A stretch of DNA of 64,000 nt from positions 2,852,001 to 2,916,000 of the forward strand of contig CM069876.1 of assembly GCA_036172665.1 (NCBI GenBank). Reading direction: 5' to 3'. Position 1 is the first letter of the stretch. Every line of letters starts with the position of its first letter. The notes beneath the pieces were generated by a model. The model saw nothing but the letters and a program-made list of their open reading frames with translations, ran no database searches and was not told the origin of the DNA. The translations under genes were made by a program, and so were the position numbers. Shown one piece after another: positions 1 through 12,447 of the stretch. The DNA comes from Prosopocoilus inquinatus. Its lineage: Eukaryota > Arthropoda > Insecta > Coleoptera > Lucanidae.

Positions 1-2988
1 ATATGATACATTTGCGCCAATAGTAGTTTTTACTCCTTTAGTAAAATATCCACACGTACGTGAAACTTATTGAATACATCAGTTAGAATAGTGTCTTCGT
101 GATTTATTCTGACAGTTTTTGTTCAGTAATTTATATTTGAAATAATACGCAATTAATTTTTGAGGAGGATATTATAACAGAAAGACAATTATTAAAATTG
201 ACGAAACCATCGCAGAATCTCTCAAAACAAAAAATGTATTGAAAATACAAGCACAAACTCACATTGTTTACCTCCTGCTTTCCCACTTACTGCGTCATAA
301 CACTCTTGTTTCCATGGATACCGAAGGAGGGAAAAATTAATTTAATTCGCCAGTCGTTCATAAAAAAATATTTTGTTACGTAAACCGAAGGCAATCAATC
401 TCTTTTTTTAAATTTTACTAACAAGCTACAAATGACTTGCATCGCGGTATAAACACAGGCGCCAGTTCATTGCATGCAATTTTAACCACACATCCAGTTC
501 TTAAATGAGAGTTGTTTGCGCATCCATGGTGTTTTGACAGTTGATGAGATGGACGACCTTCCCATGTATCCCCGTCAAGCCGGGTGCTACCAGTGTTGCC
601 TCATTACTTCTGAAATACGAGCCGCGATTTTAGTAACAAACACCTTACGTTGGAAATAATTGGCCGGGAACACAAAACGCTTGTTTCTGTTAGGTGGTCC
701 AAAGCTCCCTTCATAATCCCATAGCCGGAGAGATTAAACACATCTAACGTAGGTCATTTTATTGCTCTACCTCAGACTCAGCGCGTGTTGTTTTCCCACA
801 TCTCTTATTTTAAACATCATCAACCGAAAAGAGAATAATAAAGCCAAAACTAAAATTCTAACTCTAAATAGTAATTAACTTTTAGAGGGGTAAATGAAAT
901 TGATGACTGTACTTTGTGCCTACGTAATGTATATAATTAATTAACGATTTAAATTCGCAATGTCGAAGAAAAAGGTGCAATTAACTTTTAATTGCATTAT
1001 TACTTTGCCAGTTAATTTCAACGCTTGTTAAATCTAAAGAGAAAAAGGAATAAATTGTCGGCGAATTTCAGGTCTCTTTCAATTACAGTCCAGGCAATTT
1101 GTTACAACAATCAACTTTTATATAATTATCCAACAAAGAGATAAATCTCACGCAATTTCGTTGCTGGTATGATTTCGACCATCCTTGTTCATCTCATGAT
1201 AAAAGAATCTGTTATAATAAAATCCTTCGGCTAACAAATAGGATCATACGTTTAGGTCGCTTAAATAACGAACCTAGATGTTTATAACCGGTAGTCTGAT
1301 ACGGCCTGTACTAAATAGATTTTAATTACAATCAATAATATATTATCTTAATTACGAGATGGTCGGAACGGCCCAGTCAGATAGGTGGGCGATTGCTCGG
1401 GCCTGATATATCGCCTCTTTTTGAGAGGGACGGCAAAAAATTTAATTTATTTTATTTGGCCCCTGCGTGTGATTCATTAGCGGTTTGTATATTTAACGAC
1501 CTGCTTTTGCGGATTAACGACCACGTCTCCCCTCATATGAAATTGAATTTTTACTTAAGCTGCGATAATGCGGAAGTGTGTGCTGGCGATTAGTTTGCCA
1601 CTAATTAACTACCTGTAATAAAAAAAAGGCTATTTAGTTCTTGCACTTCAACGATTCTCTAAGAGCTCCTAAAAGCACAAAAGAAAAATTTAAATGTCGT
1701 TTTAAATTCTAGGAGTATTTTATATAGAAGTTTGTGCGTTTATTTTTTAAAAAAGTTAGAAAATTGTAGTAAGTATTAATACAATGTTTGAAAAATAGTA
1801 CTTTCGTAGTTTCTTTTTATTGACCTTACGTAAACAAATCACATATTTTGTGTCAACAATCTCTCACATTTTGTTACTCTGCTCTATGCATTGTGTAAAT
1901 GTTTTACACCTAACAGTGCAATTCTTTACATGTTAGCAAGAATCACACGATTAAGTTGTTAATGATCATTTGTTAATCACTCAGTTTATGAACTTACACA
2001 TCGTACAATCCTCACACAGATGCAAAAAACTGCGCTGAGATTCATTTCGGCATTTGACCGACAAACTTTTACATGGGTCTTGTATAGGTTAAGAAAATAA
2101 ATAAAAAAGAGTGCATATATTTAACTGAAACACTACATAATTACATAACATGATTACTCACAATCCTACTTTACTTCCACACAACTGCAACTGAACAATG
2201 TCGTAGATGGATACTACGTAGTTTTTAAATTATACGTATAGATGGTTCTCGTCGTAACTTCCTCGGCTGAGCATGATGATTATGATATTTTCTATTTTTT
2301 ATTGAATTTTGTTTAATTTTTCAAGGTTATTCCATTTTTGAATGAAAAATAAATGGTCACTTTATTTATAGCCTACTTTTATCCTATTTAAATTGGTGAA
2401 ATAAAACGCTAAGACTTTCGATGGTATTTTTTTCCAGCAGGCTAGTAATTTAATCACTTTCAAAATATAGAAGAAAACGTTTCATGTGATTTTAGTGCAT
2501 TTTTCCCTCCATTGTAAACTTTTGTACAACAAAGAATCTAGATATTCTCTATTCTTCTCGATTTTAAGAATTTATTATAGTAAAAAAGTCAAAATGAGTG
2601 TTAACTTGTTTACTCCAAAATTGAGGAATAATTTTACTACAAACGTACGTAAACATTTTTCAGGTCGAGGTGAAAAAATTCTGAATTTTTTGAAACAAGA
2701 TCAACAATTATGTTAAAAATATCTACAACTCCCTTTTACACATAATTGTTGAGAATCTCACTTTGTCATTTCTCTCTATATAACTAAAGGCCATTAACTA
2801 CTACTAAAGCTACTGAAAAAATTTGAAATGCCAGGCAGAATACGTACTCCGCGATAAAATTAAAATAGGAGATTCAAGCTAAATGCAATCAGGAATATTA
2901 AAAAAATGTCCAACGAGAAAGCAGTCGGAAATATTTCTTAAGTTTCAAATCAATATCTTCAGGATTAATTACTTACAGAATATCTAAT
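1..2988. other. AT-rich stretch with no recognisable gene
   Basis: No protein of known family, RNA gene or clear transposon end was found on either strand. A 66-codon open frame at 1393-1593 sits in a locally less AT-rich patch (about 1360-1600), but its translation resembles nothing I know and it has no splice context that I could defend. A 76-codon frame at 2486-2716 is low-complexity and is probably chance. The less AT-rich patches at 530-760 and 1360-1600 could be conserved non-coding DNA, which cannot be judged from one sequence. Confidence 0.5.
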
Positions 2989-3219
2989 ATACAAATCAAT
3001 TCAAGAAAGAATACATGCACGTCGCATACAAGGCTAGTCTGCTTCAAATAACTGCACTGCATTAATCAACTGTATTATTAACTTCACATATAAATTTGAT
3101 TTATGACGTATTTCCTGTACGTAAAAATTCGCGTAGTGTTGATTAACGTAGTGCAGTTATTTGAATCAGATGAGTGTTGTACATGACATGCTCGTATTCT
3201 TTCATAAATTGACTCGTAT
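2989..3219. repeat. MITE-like element with about 80-bp imperfect terminal inverted repeats
   Basis: The left arm (about 2989-3070) reappears as its reverse complement at about 3137-3219. The best kept core is TTCAAATAACTGCACT, and the outer ends both read as diverged copies of ATACRARTCAATT. The interior is about 65 bp and non-coding. Size, symmetry and lack of coding fit a non-autonomous DNA element. No target duplication could be fixed, so the superfamily is unknown. It lies just outside the hAT element that follows, with no visible relation to it. Confidence 0.65.
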
Positions 3220-3239
3220 TTAAATTTAAATGTTATCAA

Positions 3240-5340
3240 TAAAGTCCGGATTTATATGTGCTAAAAAAGTGGAAAATAAGTTTTTTTTATGCGATTAAAA
3301 TGGATCAAAATATGGATATTATATGCGATAAAAATTTTATTTTACTTATACATACTTTAGAATAATAAAAACATAAATAGTTTCATATAAGTAATTTTAA
3401 CACTTAACACTTAAATAGTAGGATTACAAAATATAATCAACAGTTGATTTAAATTATTTGGGGTAAAATTTTGTCGTCTGTCTGTCAAAATATTTTTATA
3501 AGAGGAAAACGAACGCTCGACATCGCATGAAGTAATGGGCGCAAATTTCATGGATGCTACATCTTTGGGGTCCATGTCCAAATCCTCTTCACTTTGACCT
3601 TTTAAAACTAAACAGATTTTCCTCATTTTATTGTAGTCAGGATTACGTAATAGAACCTTGTCTAATTTTGCCATTAACTTCTCTCCTATCTCCCCTGGAA
3701 TTGATTTTACACTTTCAATTGCATCATCGACCACTTCAAAAGAATCTAATAGAGCCGTCTGGGATGATTCCAACTTTTTAATGGTGGATATTAAAACCGA
3801 AAAATGAGTTTTAATGAATGCTAATTGATTCCCGATGTTTGTGTTCGACATGCATTCCTTACAAATTCTTAAAGCCGGTGAATTGGAATCATCCAATTCT
3901 AAGAAAATTTCCTTTAATTGTTTAAAGTTATCTGCGTAAAAATTTGCTGCTTCAAGCCACGTACCCCATCTCGTAATTATTGGTTCTGGTGGTAATGGCA
4001 GGTCAGCAGCTAATTCTTTATAGTGTTGTATACGCAGTGGGGCTTTAAGAAACGCCTTTTTTCCGTTATTGATCAACTTATTTACTGTTGGGTATTCTAG
4101 TCGCACCAATTCAGCGAGCCTATTCATTGCGTGAGCCATACAAGTGAAGTGCATCAGATTTGGGTAAAACACCTGTAAAGCCTGTCCTGCTTTTATCATG
4201 TAGGCTGCTGCATCAGACACCATTAGTAATATATTTTCCGATTTAACTTGATTAGGTGCATATAAAAGTGTCAAGCTGTCGTTAATAAAACGTGCGATCG
4301 TTGAATGATTTGTTTTTTTCCAAAACTGCACTATTTACCAAATAAGGTATTGGTGCAACTGTGTTGCTTAATACTCCTGCTAACATATTTGCTACATAAC
4401 GACCGCAGGCATCTGTCGTTTCATCAACTACTATATAAATATTGTTGTCGCTAAGCTTCTCTCTTATTTTCTTCATCCGTTGCTGGTAGCATATACTTAG
4501 ATAGTTTTTCCGCAAAGTCGATTCATTTGGAATATGACGATTGCAATATTTTTCCAAAAAAGTTCGAAAACTTGCTTGTTCAAGTTTATGCCAAGGAATG
4601 TTTGACTCTGCCATAGCACTGCACAAGTTTAAAAAGAATTCATTTCCTGTGTCACTGCCCTGTGAGTTACTGGCTGTTGAAGAAATAAAAGACTGCTTAA
4701 AGTTAGACACACATCTTTTCTCCGACTCCTTATGGAGGTTTGTAGCCAAATGTTGATCAATCTGGTACTTTTGGTCTGACGACACCTTAAAATATTGTCA
4801 AAATGAAAATGTGATTTTTAAGAGAATTTGTAAGGTATCTACCTGTTTTGAGCATGCGTTGCAAAAAATAACTTTTCCATCTGTAGTTAGATGTTTAGAT
4901 GCTTTAATCCATTTTTTTCAATAGCTCGGATCGAGAGGATGCTACTTTCGGCATTTTGAAAAGATAAGCACTGAATTTATTTCGTCTTTAAATTAAATAA
5001 GAAAATAACAACTAATTCGCGTTGATAAATACACTAGTCACTAGTCACACACATTCACGGAGTTCTTATCTCAAACTGAAATGCAAAACATAAGTGCAAA
5101 ATGCAAGTGCAAGTCGCTACAGATTCCCAGAAAATCACATTCCGGGAAATCGTAAAATAAAGTGGCCAGACGTTGAGGAGAATAAATTACTTCTTGGAAA
5201 AGCTGCAGACTTGAATATTGACCGTATATGGAATTATAATGTTATTTATATCAATATATGGATAAATAAATAAATATGCGCTAAAAGTCTAAAATATTAA
5301 GTTATATGCGAAATAAAACTACCATTTTTGGGCTTCTCTA
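3240..5340 (-). mobile_element. hAT-type DNA transposon, CGGBP1-like lineage
   Basis: The transposase gene occupies the middle on the minus strand. Both non-coding flanks carry copies of a TATGCG-type motif (about 3288, 3323, 5275 and 5305), as expected for the subterminal repeats that hAT transposases bind. The outer limits are approximate: candidate ends near AAGTCC (about 3242) and GGGCTT (about 5330) are only weakly complementary and no 8-bp target duplication was found. The presence of such repeats on both sides of the gene suggests an almost complete element rather than a fragment. Confidence 0.55.
3411..4954 (-). pseudogene. hAT transposase, CGGBP1-like, one intron, two frameshifts
   Basis: The gene reads on the minus strand from an ATG at 4952-4954. 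The first exon encodes a short basic segment and a Cys-x2-Cys half finger (FCNACSK). A 57-nt GT-AG intron (4786-4842) follows, and splicing joins SKQ to VSSDQKYQIDQHL. Downstream are a DUF659-type segment with VDETTDACGRY, the SDAAAYM and FTCMAHAMNR blocks, TRWGTW, and a C-terminal hAT dimerisation-like block ending SCDVERSFSSYKNIL. This order and length (about 500 residues) match CGGBP1-related hAT proteins. Two +1 shifts break it, one in the T7 run at 4912-4918 and one in the T7 run at 4313-4319, each of which would be repaired by losing one base. No premature stop was seen elsewhere. It is either a lightly decayed transposase or an intact one with homopolymer errors. Confidence 0.8.
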
Positions 5341-6471
5341 ATCGACAAACATATAAATACAAAACGCCAAGTTTAGGTATGTTAGCGTAAAAAACTTGTA
5401 AAAACTTATAATTCCGGTCTCTAGTTATCAATTTAGTACATAAAACTATCGGTAATAAATAAGTTATATATTTATTAGGCATTATTAGTTGCTTTAATGC
5501 TTTCTGAATTCTTCTGGGATTCTCTTCCCTCCTATTTTTATGGTTACCACTACTTTCCCATTATACTGTATGACCATGCAACAGCTAAACCATTTTAAAA
5601 TTGCTAGAAATAATAAACCGTAAATGCTAATCGTTCCACTTATAAAAATATCAACTTATCCTGACGTACTAATTTGCATCGTTTAATTTTCTGCAACATA
5701 AAATCCGCAGCCGCGCAAAATTAAATACTGCAAGTATTACACAAACTTCAACATACAGCTGATTAACATTCCAAGGCACTTTCGTGCACGTAAAAAACAG
5801 TTCTCCATCAATAAAAAAAAAACTGCACGAGGAAGCAATATTATAACCCAGTACCATAATGCGATTCTACTTCATAGCTTCATAGCTATTTAAAACGGCT
5901 GAAGGTGATTAATTAAAATATGCAAGCCATCAAGTGTATCACGTCCACACTGAACTCATCATGAAATAAAGTGCACAGAATCTATCTAATCTTGCTGAAG
6001 ATTTACGTTGTCTATTTATTCTGAATAATAACAGTGTTGCGAGATTAGGTTTAACAGAATGACTCAGCTTGTGTACATAATACATTTACTTCTTACAGCT
6101 TCGACAGATTAAGCTTCTGATTGAATATTCGAAATTTTTGTATTTTAGTAACTATTCCTATTAAAACTAAAATTAATAAAATGACATTTACATGGATTTT
6201 ACGAACTATCATGTCCGATCAATAATAATAATTACAAACTGTACTATAATATTTAAGGAAGTTCAATTACGAAATAAAAAATTAGTTTTTTTCAAGCAAA
6301 GATGTCATTAAACCTCTATGACTATTTTTGTCTACAAAATATCATAATTTTAGCGTCTTCTCTAACGACACTCAAATAAACTTTAACTGCAGATGCTCCG
6401 TAGTCGTCTTGACTGCGTCCCCTGCATATTTTATCACACTCGAATTCTGCGTTACCTGCTCCTTATATAAT
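5341..6471. other. No gene seen
   Basis: AT-rich sequence between the hAT element and a non-LTR retrotransposon. The open frames at 5297-5482 and 5669-5857 (minus) are short, AT-biased and without recognisable motifs. Confidence 0.45.
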
Positions 6472-8093
6472 TAACCCTTTGACCATCATAATAAACAAGT
6501 GCTTTTTACAAGGAGTCTTTCCAGATCAATTGAAATGCGCCAAAGTAATACCCATTCATAAAAAAAGAGAACCGCTCTAACATTAATAACTGTCGTTCAA
6601 TTTCATTACTACCCTCCATTGCAAAAATTTTGGAGAAAATTTTAAATAAAAGATTAACTTCACAGCCAATTCCTTCACCAAGATTGCCATTTATAATACC
6701 TTAAAATGTATCTATGACAATTTGGATAAAGGTCTTAATGTATCCGGTATTTTCTTTGATCTATCTAAGGCATTCGCTCTGTTAGATTACCGAATCCTAT
6801 TAACCAAAATGGAGGCATACGGTATTAGGGGTACATCTTTAAATATTTTCAAATCTTATCTCAGCCATCGCAATCAAATTGTTTCATTAACTTCTGAATG
6901 TAATGACTTGATTAAAGATCATGTATCTTCCGAAGTTCCAATATATCGCGGCGTTCCACAGGGGTCCATTTTGGGACCTACGCTATTCTCAATTTATGTA
7001 AACGACTTGCCCTTATCATTAAATTCTTGCGCACTTTCGCAATATGCCGATGACACCACTGCTGTAATTACTGATGAATCTGTCGCTTCTATTTCGACGA
7101 TGGGTAACACAATTGTTCATCAAATGGCTAAATGGTGCAGGGACAACAAACTTCTTCTGAACACACAGAAAACTAAACATTCAACAAAAGACCACCAGAT
7201 TATCGAGCATAATAACAAATCTTTACCAACGTCCGATAGTGTCGATTTTCTTGGTCTATTGGTGGATGCTAATCTTACTTGGGAAAAGCACTGTGATAAG
7301 CTCGGTAAAAAGTCGTGCTCAGCATTTTACGCTCTGTATAATTTAAAGCAAAGTGTGGGAATAAATTCGTTGAAAACGTTTTATTTCACGTATGTAGAAT
7401 CGCGGCTGCGATATGAGCTAATGTTTTGGGGATAGTCTCCCAGCTTTAGGAATATATTTCTTTTACAAAAAATACTTGTCAGAGTAATTTGTGGAATGCC
7501 TGTGAAAACACCTTGTAGACCGTCGTTTTATAAATTGAGAATATTGCCATTGGCAAGTCTGTACATATATGAGCTGGCTATTTTCTTAAAACAGAATGAA
7601 TATTCATATACTCAAAACTATCATTTCTATTCAAATATGAATACTCGTGCTTGCAATGATTTCAGCATACCTAGACACAAATCCACAATTTTTACTCAAG
7701 GAGCTCATTACAAAGCCATTAAGGTTTTCAATGCCTTATCAAAATGTATTAAAGAGTTGAACTTTGCTAAATTTAATATAACTATAATAATAACTTTCTG
7801 ATACCAGATTACTGATTGCTGATGCAACTAGGTTGATTGACTCTTATTTTTCTAGATTTTAGTCTCCCTGTGATTTCTTTTTCAATTTCTATATTTTTGT
7901 ATTTGTTTTAGTGTACTTGTGACATATTTTATTTGTATATATGTATTTATTTAAAATTGTATTTATGAAATGAAATTCATTGACTAAGATATACAGCTTA
8001 CTACGTCGTTATGCTTCTATTATATTAAATTAAATTTGACAATGTCCATATCTGTACCTATGATCAGTGACAATATACATTATTATTATTATA
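6472..8093 (+). mobile_element. 5'-truncated non-LTR retrotransposon (Jockey/CR1-like), copy A
   Basis: The element begins abruptly within the reverse-transcriptase region and runs through the RT C-terminus to an untranslated tail that ends in an ATT-rich microsatellite (about 8078-8093). Truncation at the 5' end and a simple-repeat 3' end are the usual signs of target-primed reverse transcription. Its last 50 bases match the end of the fragment at 22400-22850 (shared words include TGTCCATATCT and ATCAGTGACAAT), so both are the same family. No endonuclease domain is present. Confidence 0.8.
6545..7801 (+). pseudogene. Reverse transcriptase of non-LTR element, copy A
   Basis: The clean reading frame starts at 6722 and gives SGIFFDLSKAF (RT block with the first catalytic Asp), YRGVPQGSILGPTLFS, and QYADDT at 7040-7057, the catalytic YADD pair. 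Further on come a thumb-like FLGLLVDANLTWEKH and the C-terminal block NTRACNDFSIPRHKS seen in many insect Jockey/CR1 RTs. The only break in this stretch is one TAG at 7433-7435, after MFWG; reading continues in the same frame to 7801. Upstream, 6545-6721 reads as N-terminal RT (PDQLKCAKVIPIHKK) but is frameshifted. The protein is inactive because the N-terminal part and the endonuclease are missing. Confidence 0.85.
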
Positions 8094-9025
8094 AAGATAT
8101 AAGCTTTATTTACAGTGAGATGAACATTTACTTAACAATATCCAGTTTCATTGAGAGCTATCGAAGTAACTGTTCATTAAAGTCTTACTTTGAAGCAACC
8201 CACAGATAATTAATTATTTATTATTTTGTGTGGCGTAAACGGATGTCGCCGGGAACGGGACAAGTATTACTAGAACCGTAAATTGTAAGGTGATGTTTGG
8301 GCCTTGTGAACTTTACCTAATACCCCCACTCACCTCTCGACGGCCCAGTGTGTTTCCAGGTAATTATATTTGCTTAATGTTTAGTTGGGTACATTCTTAA
8401 GAAACTGATTTTCGCACATCGTAATAACGACAGCCCATTTAATACCAGCATTGTATCAGTATTCAGCTATTTAGGTGTGAGAAATCTTGCTTAAATCAAA
8501 GTAAATTCATAATAATAGTAACAATAAAACCACCATATAATCTTTGTTTGATTCAAGCTACCACTGTGTCAAATTATTGTAGTCGAGAATCTGACACTCT
8601 GTGTGTTTATGCTTCGCTTTAGCTTTAGCTTTAGCAACATGCAGACTAACTGCATGTTGCTAAAACTTAAACCAGCATCAGTTGCTATGTTAAATATGAC
8701 GTCATTGATCGCGAGTGAGATTTTCTCTTACACATCAAACTTACCTTCTTATCCTAAAATTTGTAACTTACAAAATGAAATTCGTAACAATATTTATTAA
8801 TCTGATTACTTTTTGATATAAAAGTAACGTAAAATAAATAGTTAGCTACTTTATTTATTTAAAAAGTTAAGACCAACAGTGACTGAAAGTTTGCGTCTGG
8901 AATGTTTAAATGTAAGGTGATAAGCAGTAACAAAATACATTAAATAACTCCAAGTAACAAATAAATTAACCCACATTGTTGCAAGAAAATTATTATTGAC
9001 ATTCTAGTAAAAAATATTTGAAACG
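8094..9025. other. No gene seen; one small hairpin
   Basis: AT-rich sequence with a less AT-rich patch at about 8230-8360 that contains several splice-like words but no convincing exon. The perfect hairpin at 8630-8664 is listed separately. Confidence 0.4.
8630..8664. repeat. Perfect 14-bp inverted repeat with 7-nt loop
   Basis: TTTAGCAACATGCA is followed by GACTAAC and then by its exact reverse complement. It is preceded by a short CTTTAG tandem repeat. No function is evident. Confidence 0.7.
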
Positions 9026-10829
9026 CAGTAATACCGCGTTAAGACCTCTTACTTGTCCAACTGTGTACCTTTTGGTCCGGATTTGAAAATTTTCCGTAAT
9101 CCGGATTGTCACATTGCATTTGAAATAAACGGTATTCGCTGAAAATGCTTGTTTTAACTTGTCTGCAACTGACAACAGTTAGTATTCAAAATAGCAAAGA
9201 AAAGCATGAACTGTTGGAAGAAACTGGAGGCTGATGTTAGTGGTTAAGTCTCGCAGAAAAATATGGGATATTGGGAACATCGACCACTTCCGATATTAAG
9301 AAAAATAAATTGAAAATAGAAAGGTTTGTTGCCAATTGACACCAACAAATCCAGTCTAGGAAAACATTAAAGCACGCAGAGGTCCAGACATGTTCCCGTT
9401 TCTTTCACCATGCTCGCCGCCATAGCGAAAAAAATCTATGCAGAAGTTTATGGCAAGGACATGTGTGTAGCAAGTAGAGGATGGTTAACAAAATTTAAAT
9501 CTAGACATGGTTTGAGACGACTCCAAGTTTGTGGAGAAAAATTGTCAACTAATGAATCTGCTGTTTCACCTTTTCTGTCAAAACTCAAAGAGAAAATATT
9601 GGATTAAATATGGGTCTTTCGCAGATTTACAATGGCGATGAATCGGCACTCTTCTGGAAAATGTTTCCCGGGAAAACAGTGGTAGGTTTTGATGAAAAGA
9701 TGCAATAGGTTAACCTTTTTATTCTGTACAAATAGTGATGGATCACATAAATTAAAGTCTTCAGTTATAGTGCTCCTAGAGCATTTGAAAATATGACTTG
9801 ACCTGACAACTACAAATCTTCAAAAATACTTGAATGACTTCATTTATCTTTAATGAACGGGCCTAAAACTTTATTGGACAAGAAAGAAGCTTTCTCAAAG
9901 GTCAAAATTTAGAAGAAAAGGCATTGCTAATAATGGATAACGCTAAATGTCATGGTCAAGGAGAAGAAAAAACTGACAGAGAGACTGGAGAATTCACAAT
10001 TATGTTTCTTACTCCAAACACAACTGCCGTCATTTAACCTCTTGATCAAAACATTATTCAGTTAACAAAAGTGGCGTATAGATAAAATTTAGGACGTCAT
10101 ATTTTATCGTCTGATGAAGATGACATTTCTAAATACGTAAAGTCTTTAACTTTAATAGGTGCGGTCTCTGGACTTTCTCAAACATGGAACAGTATTTCCC
10201 CAGCTGCAATATCCAAATCATGGAAAACACTTTTAAATTTTGATGTCACTAATCTCGACGAATATGAAGACGAAGACAATTTACCTTCCAGTATTTTAAA
10301 ATCACATCATTTCTGCAATGCAAGACAAACATTTAGTTTCTTCTACGCTACACCAGGCCGGAGGAGAAATGTTGACATAAGCCAAAGTTCAGTCTTGGAT
10401 TTATGGTGATGAAAATTTACACCCATTAGAAGAAAACGTCCAAAATGAGTCCGGCGATGATGAACAAAAACCATTTAGAGAACGATTAAGAATGAAAAAG
10501 CAGTAACGGCTTTAAATGTCGCCGTAGACTCGGTCAAAGTAAATGATGTTTCGCCTGCAGAAACAACAGTTTTGCAAAGACTTCAAGAAAAGGCATTTAT
10601 TATGAAAACTGTTTATTGTATCAAACAAATTTCTTTTAAATTACATACACACTTAGGTATATTTTATAAAAGTTTTACTAGTTAGTGTTTATATTTTAAT
10701 AACAAACATTTTTTTGCATTATGTGATGTGTACATACTTGATTTTTGTGAATTTTTAAAAATATTCCGAATATTTTAATAATTCGAATGTGTCCCGTTTT
10801 AATTAGTTCGGATTAACGAGGTATTACTA
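9026..10829 (+). mobile_element. Tigger/pogo-type DNA transposon relic 1
   Basis: The ends match in inverted orientation: AGTAATACCGCGTTAAGAC on the left and, reading inwards from the right, AGTAATACCTCGTTAATCC. Tigger elements start with a CAGT-type sequence and duplicate TA. The left end keeps CAGT and the right has TAGT followed by TA. The interior encodes a decayed CENP-B-like/DDE transposase. The total of about 1.8 kb is normal for the group. Confidence 0.75.
9200..10620 (+). pseudogene. Tigger transposase (CENP-B HTH plus DDE domain), decayed
   Basis: An N-terminal helix-turn-helix region (SDIKKNKLKIERFVA, about 9290-9340) is followed by the open piece 9410-9607, which carries the second DNA-binding domain (ASRGWLTKFKSRHGL). 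The DDE core is visible across frameshifts: QIYNGDESALFWK (about 9619-9658, first Asp), LLIMDNAKCHG (about 9930-9955, second Asp) and LTPNTTAV followed by a stop and PLDQN (about 10009-10050, third Asp). All three acidic residues are therefore kept. A C-terminal tail continues to about 10600 with the frame broken several times. An old, clearly inactive copy. Confidence 0.75.
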
Positions 10830-12342
10830 TACTTCAAACGCCAACCTATAATTATTGTTTTTTACTTCTGTTTCTTCTTGTTTCTCTTCTAAAATAAATG
10901 TGTGTGCATCGAATAAAGAAATTTCTTACAGTAAGGTTACATTTTTTAAATTTGTTTTTAAATTTTGGAGCAAAAAGTGCAATATCTCAAATTCTTAACT
11001 CTCTTAATGTTGCCAAGTATTGTTTTCACAGAACGCAAACTTTTTTTTGCAAAAAAATAGTAAAATGTAAATGCAATATAAAAAGGAAAATAGTTCTCTG
11101 CGAAATTGACATGACAGAAAGTCTCACATCCACCGACACAACGTGAATCAAAGGGATATTTTACGGAAAACATAAGAAAGATAGACCGCAGCGCGGTAGC
11201 CGCCACGCAAATCAGCAATGATCATTAAAGTACGTCCACCAGAAGTGACCCACACATTAAGCTGTTTCTCTCGCACAGTGATCTTACTTTCATATGCTTG
11301 TACCCATGCACCTATAATATTCTGCACCTTGCTAAGAACAAACCAAAAGTTAAAGTCAACTAATGATTGAGAAACTTACCCTCGATGTTGTGAAATTCAA
11401 ATGTCATATTGTAAACGTCGCTTAAATTTAAAGTTGGTTTAAGTGGTTGGCGTTTCGGCCATAAGTGGATAACAATAAGTTATATCTAGTCTCAAACTCT
11501 TTTCTGAAGATGAACAGTAGCCGCGGAAGCTTTCGAGTTATCTAGAAACCTACTTGTTTCGTTCATCATAACGCACAAGGTGCTGCCACTTCATTAAAAT
11601 ATGAATCAAACACCCAACAAATGTTTTAGTTTATCAAATTCATTTATTCAGTGGTCTGCTGTAACTGAAAATCAAACACTCACAAACAAAATTACGAAAG
11701 ACTTGAAAAAAAGGGAAATGTTATTTAGAACGTCTAACGGTAAATGAGTTTTATCTCAATTTTCACATTTTACAAATCCTTTTAAACTTCTGTTAGCTAA
11801 AAGTGCATGGTCAATTATTTTTTTAGTAGTGTTTCCAATTATCCTACATTTTATTCAAATAAATCAATACTAACGTATTATAGATTAATTTTAGAGTCTA
11901 AGTTTGTTTTACATTCGAACGTAAACAAGGTGGTGAGTCGGTCAGTTAGTAACTGGCTACTCGGCGCCTACGGAAAAGGTTCGTTACAGATTATTACTGA
12001 TCACCGTCTAGACAAAAGGTAGAAAAACAAACGATTTGTCCGATTGTCTTTAAGATGGGCCCAGGTGGAGACGTATCAATCGGATATCTTACCTGGCTCG
12101 GGCGATAGTTATCACTTGAGTCCTTAAAACAATAGGGCTGTTTGGGTGTGACTGCTTGTTTTTGAGGCGGAGTAAGATAAACGCAAGCATATGATTTATA
12201 CCTTGTTTAACTCGGGTGAAAGCCTGTGAAAGAGCTTTCAGTAGCGCATTCCATTCTTAGATTAAATCGAGGCATTAAAGAAAGTTAAAAAGAAAAATTT
12301 GGCGCCGGTAGTTTTGAAGTAACTAAAAATGTCTGAACTTAC
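10830..12342. other. No assigned gene
   Basis: The overlapping frames at 10898-11218 are AT-biased and unrecognised. A minus-strand open stretch at about 11385-11450 ends in a good donor-like GAGG/GTAAGT and reads NLSDVYNMTFEFHNIEG, but no acceptor could be defended, so it is not called. If the exon at 12343-12447 belongs to a host gene, downstream exons of that gene should lie here or beyond the left edge. Confidence 0.35.
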
Positions 12343-12447
12343 CTTGAGTTTGACGAACTTCGGTTCATCGGACGCCAGCTTGGCCAACTGTTGGTAGTCT
12401 CCCTTTGCCGCCGTCACGTACCACTCGGCGCACCTTTTCGTATCCAA
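12343..12447 (-). CDS. Internal exon of a host gene, ankyrin/SOWAH-like segment
   Basis: On the minus strand a textbook acceptor (pyrimidine-rich, ending TGTTCCAG) precedes a 105-nt open segment that ends in CTCAAG followed by GTAAGT. The exon is exactly 35 codons, phase 0 at both ends, and encodes LDTKRCAEWYVTAAKGDYQQ... LAKLASDEPKFVKLK. The C/G-rich third positions are unlike the AT-rich surroundings, which argues for a selected host gene. The pattern W-x2-AAAKGDY-x2-LAKL-x4-P-x2-V resembles the start of the ankyrin region in Sosondowah (SOWAH) and related proteins. That family name is my inference from pattern only; another ankyrin-repeat protein is possible. The next exons (ankyrin repeats proper) are not visible in this window. 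Confidence 0.65.

Noticed and set aside
1393..1593. 66-codon frame in a G/C-richer patch
   Set aside because: No recognisable family, no splice sites, and the patch as a whole looks no more coding in this frame than in others.
11385..11450. Possible minus-strand exon reading NLSDVYNMTFEFHNIEG before a GTAAGT donor
   Set aside because: No acceptor could be placed that keeps an open frame with convincing sequence, and the composition is AT-rich unlike the two accepted exons.
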